A DNA stretch of 17,501 nt from an uncultured Pigmentiphaga sp. (GTDB lineage Bacteria; Pseudomonadota; Gammaproteobacteria; Burkholderiales; Burkholderiaceae_B): assembly GCA_937891425.1 (NCBI GenBank), contig CALAGD010000008.1, forward strand, positions 1-17,501. Direction: 5' to 3'. Shown piece after piece: positions 14,204 to 17,501 of this stretch (positions within the stretch are counted from its first letter, which is position 1; each line of letters starts with the position of its first letter). The position numbers and the translations under genes were made by a program. The notes below the pieces were generated by a model that worked only from the letters and a program-made list of their open reading frames with translations, had not been told where the DNA came from and did no database searches.

Positions 14204-15403
14204 ATGAGCGACACACCGTTACGTCTGGGCGTCCTGGGGCTGGGCCGCGCCTTTACCCTGATGGTCCCAACATTTCAGCGCGATCCACGCCTGCGCCTGG
14301 TGGCAGCTGCCGACCCGCGCCGTTCGGCGCTCGAACAGTTCGAGCGTGATTTCGGCGGAGTCGCCTACCCGGGCGCCGAGGAGTTATGCGCCGACCCCAA
14401 CGTGGAAGCCGTCTATGTAGCCACCCCGCACCAGATGCACGTCGAGCACGTTTGCCTGGCAGCCCGCCACGGCAAACACGTGCTCGTCGAAAAACCCATG
14501 GCGATCACGATCGGGCAGTGTACGCGCATGATTCAGGCAGCCGACGAAAACGGCGTCTTCCTCATCATCGGCCATAGCCACAGTTTCAACACGCCCGTGC
14601 TTCATGCACGCCGCCTTATTGAAGCCGGCACCTACGGTTCGGTGCGCATGATCAATGCCATCAACTACACCGACTTTCTCTACCGCCCCCGACGCCCCGA
14701 AGAGCTGCGTACCGACCAGGGCGGTGGCGTGGTGTTCAGCCAGGCAGCTCACCAGATTGATATCGTGCGCCTGCTGGGAGGCGGCCTGGTGCGGCAGGTG
14801 CGTGCCCTGACCGGGGCGTGGGATCCCGCCCGCCCCACTGAAGGGGCGTATGCCGCACTGCTGCAATTTGCCAATGGCGCATTCGCCAGCACGGTGTACA
14901 GCGGATACGCCCACTACGACACCGACGAACTGCTTGACAACATTGGCGAGATGGGCCGTCCGAAATCTCCCGACACCTACGGCCGCGCGCGTAAACGGCT
15001 GCTGCTCGGCATCCCGCCGGACGAGGAGGCCCGCCTCAAGGCCGAAGCCAACTATGGCGGCAGCCAGTATGCCGGCCCCTCGCCCGTGGCGCCCTATCAC
15101 CAGCACTTCGGCCATATCGTGGTGTCCTGCGACCATGCCGACCTCAGAATCACGCCCCAGGGAGTGGTGATCTACGGCGATACCGAAAAACACTTTGAGT
15201 TTCTTCCAGCACCCGAAGTGCCGCGTGTGGAAGTCATCGATGAGCTCTGGAATGCCGTGCGGCTGGGCACATACCCCGTACACAATGGCCGCTGGTCGCG
15301 TGCCACGGTGGAAGTCTGCCTGGCCATACTTGAATCGGCTCGCGCCGGCCGCGATATGATTCTGGAACATCAGGTCAGCGCCGAACCGGTGACGCGTGCC
15401 TGA
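14204..15403 (+). CDS. Gfo/Idh/MocA family dehydrogenase, phthalate dihydrodiol dehydrogenase-like (Pht4-like)
   Basis: 399 residues from the ATG at 14204, preceded by AGGAGG at 5 bases. The N-terminal Rossmann domain starts LRLGVLGLGRAFTLMVP (7-23) with the G-x-G-x-x-A nucleotide loop. VEAVYVATPHQMHVEH (67-82) and VLVEKPMA (93-100, with the family Lys in EKP) follow. The C-terminal domain has GHSHSFNTPV, QGGGVVFSQAAHQIDIVRLLGG (the catalytic-region His in AAHQIDI) and a long insertion. The known relative in the phthalate pathway oxidises cis-4,5-dihydrodiol to 4,5-dihydroxyphthalate with NAD(P)+. Here it sits across the divergent promoter from the receptor operon and upstream of the MarR gene, while oxygenase and decarboxylase are further left on the other strand. 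The assignment rests on family and on this context. Confidence 0.88.
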   Translation: MSDTPLRLGVLGLGRAFTLMVPTFQRDPRLRLVAAADPRRSALEQFERDFGGVAYPGAEELCADPNVEAVYVATPHQMHVEHVCLAARHGKHVLVEKPMAITIGQCTRMIQAADENGVFLIIGHSHSFNTPVLHARRLIEAGTYGSVRMINAINYTDFLYRPRRPEELRTDQGGGVVFSQAAHQIDIVRLLGGGLVRQVRALTGAWDPARPTEGAYAALLQFANGAFASTVYSGYAHYDTDELLDNIGEMGRPKSPDTYGRARKRLLLGIPPDEEARLKAEANYGGSQYAGPSPVAPYHQHFGHIVVSCDHADLRITPQGVVIYGDTEKHFEFLPAPEVPRVEVIDELWNAVRLGTYPVHNGRWSRATVEVCLAILESARAGRDMILEHQVSAEPVTRA

Positions 15404-15453
15404 GTGACGAAACGCACGTGCAGCCATCGGTAGCAAAACGCCTGGCTGCGCGC

Positions 15454-15482
15454 CGGGTTACTGCCCGTTCGCGTGTTACCCG
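15454..15482 (+). repeat. imperfect inverted repeat just before marR
   Basis: CGGGTTAC (15454-15461) and GTTACCCG (15475-15482) pair at 7 of 8 positions around a 13-base loop, 10 bases before the ATG chosen for the MarR gene. It may be a leader hairpin, a weak terminator after the dehydrogenase, or an operator. If translation of MarR starts at the GTG at 15418, it would lie within the coding sequence. Confidence 0.35.
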
Positions 15483-15492
15483 AAACTTACTC

Positions 15493-16104
15493 ATGCAGTC
15501 TGACGTTGCGGCCAGGCCGACTCGCCAGACGTCTTCTGGCAGCACAGTGATGAAAGAAGCCGACGATACCCGCAAGATTCTCAAGCACTGGCAGGAATCG
15601 GTTCCCCACGACCGCCTCGCCCACCTCATCAAAGACGCCACCCGGGCGCTCGTACGAGCACTTCAGATGCGGTTGGCCAGCCATGCCGTGTCTTTCGGTC
15701 ACTGGACCTTCCTGCGTATCCTTTGGGAACAGGACGGTCTCACCCAACGCGAATTGAGCGCCCAGGCCGGCGTCATGGAACCCACCACCTTCGCAGCCAT
15801 GAAAGCCATGGAGAAGCTGGGGTATATCGAACGACGCCAGCGTCCCGGCAACCGCAAGAACATGTATGTGTACCTCACTGAGTCCGGGCGGGCATTGAGA
15901 GACAAGCTCGTGCCCCTCGCGGTCGAGGTGAACAATATTGCCGTGGAAGGGTTGACACCAGAGGAGATCGCCACCACGCGGCGCGTGCTGCTGACCATCA
16001 TCTCCAACCTGGCTGAAGACGAGGCGCGCGCCGAGAGCGAAGACCGGCGCATGCCCTCCACCCGAGAACTGTCGCGACTGCTGACGGAAGCCGAAGCGCG
16101 CTAG
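15493..16104 (+). CDS. MarR family transcriptional regulator
   Basis: 203 residues from the ATG at 15493. The start is uncertain: a GTG at 15418 and an ATG at 15550 are in frame and none has a good Shine-Dalgarno sequence. The family core begins at KHWQESVPHDRLAHLIKDATRAL. The winged helix-turn-helix covers about residues 75-130, with the helix-turn-helix LTQRELSAQAGVMEPTTFAA, then MKAMEKLGYIERRQ and the wing PGNRKNMYVYLTESG. A long C-terminal dimerisation helix follows, and the end (DRRMPSTRELSRLL) is basic. MarR dimers usually repress from short palindromes and release DNA when an aromatic ligand binds. It lies 89 bp after the dehydrogenase on the same strand, and palindromes in the two catabolic promoters are its likely targets, so control of its own unit is probable. 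Confidence 0.9.
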   Translation: MQSDVAARPTRQTSSGSTVMKEADDTRKILKHWQESVPHDRLAHLIKDATRALVRALQMRLASHAVSFGHWTFLRILWEQDGLTQRELSAQAGVMEPTTFAAMKAMEKLGYIERRQRPGNRKNMYVYLTESGRALRDKLVPLAVEVNNIAVEGLTPEEIATTRRVLLTIISNLAEDEARAESEDRRMPSTRELSRLLTEAEAR

Positions 16105-16173
16105 ACGTGCGGATTCCTGGTCAAGACGCTTCCTGCTGCGCTTCATGGCACGCGCAGCCATGCAAGTAAAGAA

Positions 16174-16206
16174 TGCCGCACCGGCCAAACCTGGCCTCGT
16201 GCGGCA
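16174..16206. terminator. bidirectional hairpin between the convergent marR and DoxX genes
   Basis: TGCCGCAC (16174-16181) and GTGCGGCA (16199-16206) form a perfect 8-bp stem, and GGCC..GGCC inside it adds an inner 4-bp stem with a 6-base loop. It is about 70 bases from each stop codon. On the minus strand it is followed by TTCTTTACTT, which is moderately T-rich. A smaller stem CCCGC/GCGGG (16244-16262) lies closer to the DoxX stop. Confidence 0.55.
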
Positions 16207-16274
16207 CAATACAGGGACGGCGGCAGCATCCGTGCCCTGCCGACCCGCCACATTCGTGCGGGCACGAACAATGT

Positions 16275-16847
16275 TCAGAAGTGGCGCTTGATGATGTTAC
16301 GGTCGACCGACCATGGGCCACCACCCCAGGCCGCGAAGAACAGCGCCCCCACCGTCCAGATGGCCGACAGGAACTCGGCCTTGTGCTGTACCTGGGTAAG
16401 GAACGCCGCACCACCATCGGCCAGCCGGCGCAGACCTTGCGGAGTGAACAGGGTTTCTCCGCTGGTCTTGAGAGCCTCGATACCCTCGGGGGTCAGGAAC
16501 ATCGGACCGTAAGGATTAGCCGCGTGGAACCAATACGTAATGGCCAGCATGACGGCGTTGGCCAATGCGATCGGGCGCGTGAACAGGCCTACCACGATGC
16601 ATATGCCACCGAAGAACTGCATGACTGCCAGCAGCGGCGACCAGAACCACCCCGGGAAGAATCCAAGACTTTCCACGAATCCCGTTTGAGCGAGCGGAGC
16701 CTGGATTTTGGGCCAGCCCTCAAGAATGAGTGCGCCGCCGATGAATACACGCAGCAGGACCCAACCGAGAGGCTGGGCGAACTTCTCGTAAAAAGGTCCA
16801 AGGAAAGGCAGGAAGAGATTCTGGTTTTCGGGCAAGGGATTAGACAT
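16275..16847 (-). CDS. DoxX family inner membrane protein
   Basis: 190 residues from the ATG at 16847, which has AGAGGTG 6 bases upstream; the GTG three codons earlier would overlap that site. DoxX hallmarks: a helix LGWVLLRVFIGGALILEGWPKI (27-48, with R33 and the GWxK motif), FFPGWFWSPLLAVMQFFGGICIVVGLFTRPIALANAVMLAITYWF (63-107, two helices with the GLFTR.A turn) and a last helix AIWTVGALFFAAWGGGPWSVDR near the C-terminus. A loop of about 50 residues separates helices 3 and 4, making it longer than the 130-150 residues usual in the family. Roles reported for the family include quinone- or thiol-linked redox chemistry at the membrane, but most members are uncharacterised. It is convergent with marR and has its own upstream palindrome. 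Confidence 0.88.
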   Translation of the reverse strand: MSNPLPENQNLFLPFLGPFYEKFAQPLGWVLLRVFIGGALILEGWPKIQAPLAQTGFVESLGFFPGWFWSPLLAVMQFFGGICIVVGLFTRPIALANAVMLAITYWFHAANPYGPMFLTPEGIEALKTSGETLFTPQGLRRLADGGAAFLTQVQHKAEFLSAIWTVGALFFAAWGGGPWSVDRNIIKRHF

Positions 16848-16859
16848 GACAATCACCTC

Positions 16860-16881
16860 TGGACGTTAATAATAATGTCCA
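16860..16881 (-). promoter_or_regulatory. 22-bp imperfect palindrome before the DoxX gene, possible operator
   Basis: TGGAC and GTCCA flank an AT-rich centre (GTTAATAATAAT); over the 22 bases 18 positions are symmetric. It lies directly next to the DoxX ribosome binding site. Just upstream in the transcript direction is TATAAA (16890-16885, minus strand), a possible -10 box that would put the palindrome at the transcription start. No good -35 box is visible, as expected of a promoter needing an activator. Confidence 0.45.
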
Positions 16882-17068
16882 CACTTTATACACCGAATCA
16901 CCCACCTGACGCTTGATGTAACGCAGATGTGCAGCGACGCCACAGTCACTTTTTCAGGACGGATGGCACCTCAGGCACACGACTTGCTACGCAGCGCGCG
17001 CATTGCTTCCGTATGAAAGATGGGAGTTTCCTGTATCGACCGATACGCCTCGCCATGAGTTGCTGTTC

Positions 17069-17501
17069 TCAAAAGGGAACGCGCGCGTCACGCAATGGAC
17101 GGAACACGACGGGTTTCAGGGTAGCCGCCAGGCAGAGCCCGCGCAAGGCGTTAAATGTGAGGAACGACGCCCAGAGCCCGTGATTCTGGAACAGCTGGAC
17201 CAGCGCGAATGACATGCCTACAAAACTCGCCGAACAGACCATCATCACCAGCATCAGCGTGCGCGTTGCCCCCAGGAATACACCATCGTAGAGGTAGGCC
17301 GGCATGGAAATGGCTGGAGCGAGCACCGCCCATACCAGATACTCGCTTGCCGTACGGACAATGGTTGGCTGGTCGGTGAGAAGGGTAACGAGGCTCTCTC
17401 CGGCAAGGGCGTATACCAGGACATACAACAACGCTCCCACCAGACCCGTAAGCTTCCGGCGAACACACGTTGACACCTGCAGCGCTTGCGGTTCTCTATC
17501 G
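17069..17501 (-). CDS. C-terminal part of a MATE family efflux transporter, partial at the window edge
   Basis: The frame stays open to base 17501, so the start lies outside; 143 codons are seen, ending with TGA at 17069-17071. Sequence features are four hydrophobic helices (LVGALLYVLVYALAG, EYLVWAVLAPAISMPAYLYDGVFLGAT, LMLVMMVCSASFVGMSFALVQLF and LWASFLTFNALRGLCLAATL). The motif YDGVFLGATRT matches the conserved loop of helix 10 in MATE/DinF transporters (usually lDGifiGatr). These proteins expel drugs or metabolites using a Na+ or H+ gradient. The gene ends about 190 bases from the DoxX operator; this gap has only a short inverted repeat GTATCGACCGATAC (17033-17046) and no clear terminator. 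Confidence 0.85.
   Translation of the reverse strand, partial: DREPQALQVSTCVRRKLTGLVGALLYVLVYALAGESLVTLLTDQPTIVRTASEYLVWAVLAPAISMPAYLYDGVFLGATRTLMLVMMVCSASFVGMSFALVQLFQNHGLWASFLTFNALRGLCLAATLKPVVFRPLRDARVPF

Noticed and set aside
17033..17046. Inverted repeat GTATCGACCGATAC after the MATE gene
   Set aside because: The 2-base centre is too tight for a terminator loop and there is no gene start nearby for an operator; treated as probably chance.
1..17501. CRISPR arrays, insertion sequences, toxin-antitoxin or phage genes
   Set aside because: No regularly spaced repeats, transposase-like proteins or phage-type proteins were found on either strand.

Overview
The window is GC-rich chromosomal DNA that looks like a betaproteobacterium of the order Burkholderiales, probably the Alcaligenaceae (Bordetella/Achromobacter-like). 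The main reasons are a Bug/TctC-type periplasmic binding protein, a Rieske aromatic oxygenase with a MarR regulator of the kind common in that group, and the general style of the housekeeping genes. This assignment is inferred from protein families; no rRNA is present. Most genes lie on the minus strand.

Left part (1-8.2 kb): the tail of a probable MDR-type oxidoreductase; an unrecognised 274-residue protein built from two copies of the same domain; tRNA-Arg(TCT); a small secreted protein; a succinate-semialdehyde/aldehyde dehydrogenase (gabD-like) with a palindromic operator lying on its -35 box; a CurA-type NADPH-dependent oxidoreductase; tRNA-Pro(TGG); polyphosphate kinase ppk1; and a DUF442/TIGR01244 phosphatase-like protein with a GTG start.

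Central part (8.4-16.1 kb): a catabolic cluster resembling the 4,5-pathway for phthalate. It encodes a Rieske oxygenase (phthalate 4,5-dioxygenase-like), a Gfo/Idh/MocA dehydrogenase (Pht4-like, dihydrodiol to 4,5-dihydroxy acid) and a 4,5-dihydroxyphthalate decarboxylase-like enzyme (TTG start) whose product would be protocatechuate. The enzymes are split over two strands. Between them is a minus-strand string coding for a TctC-type solute receptor, a TSUP-family permease, a hemerythrin with all seven iron ligands and a small four-helix membrane protein. A MarR regulator follows the dehydrogenase. No reductase partner for the oxygenase and no TctA/TctB permease is present.

The most informative regulatory signal is that the receptor operon and the oxygenase operon have promoters of the same design: a -35 and a -10 box separated by 18 bp, with a 12-bp palindrome TTAGATATCTAA or TTAGTGATCTAA filling the spacer. 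The first copy lies in the divergent region before the dehydrogenase-marR unit. This suggests one repressor, probably the MarR protein, controls uptake, oxygen handling and ring attack together, and its own synthesis.

Right part (16.1-17.5 kb): a bidirectional hairpin separates marR from a convergent DoxX-family membrane protein, which has a 22-bp imperfect palindrome just before its ribosome binding site. The window ends inside a MATE-family transporter gene of which only the C-terminal part is seen.
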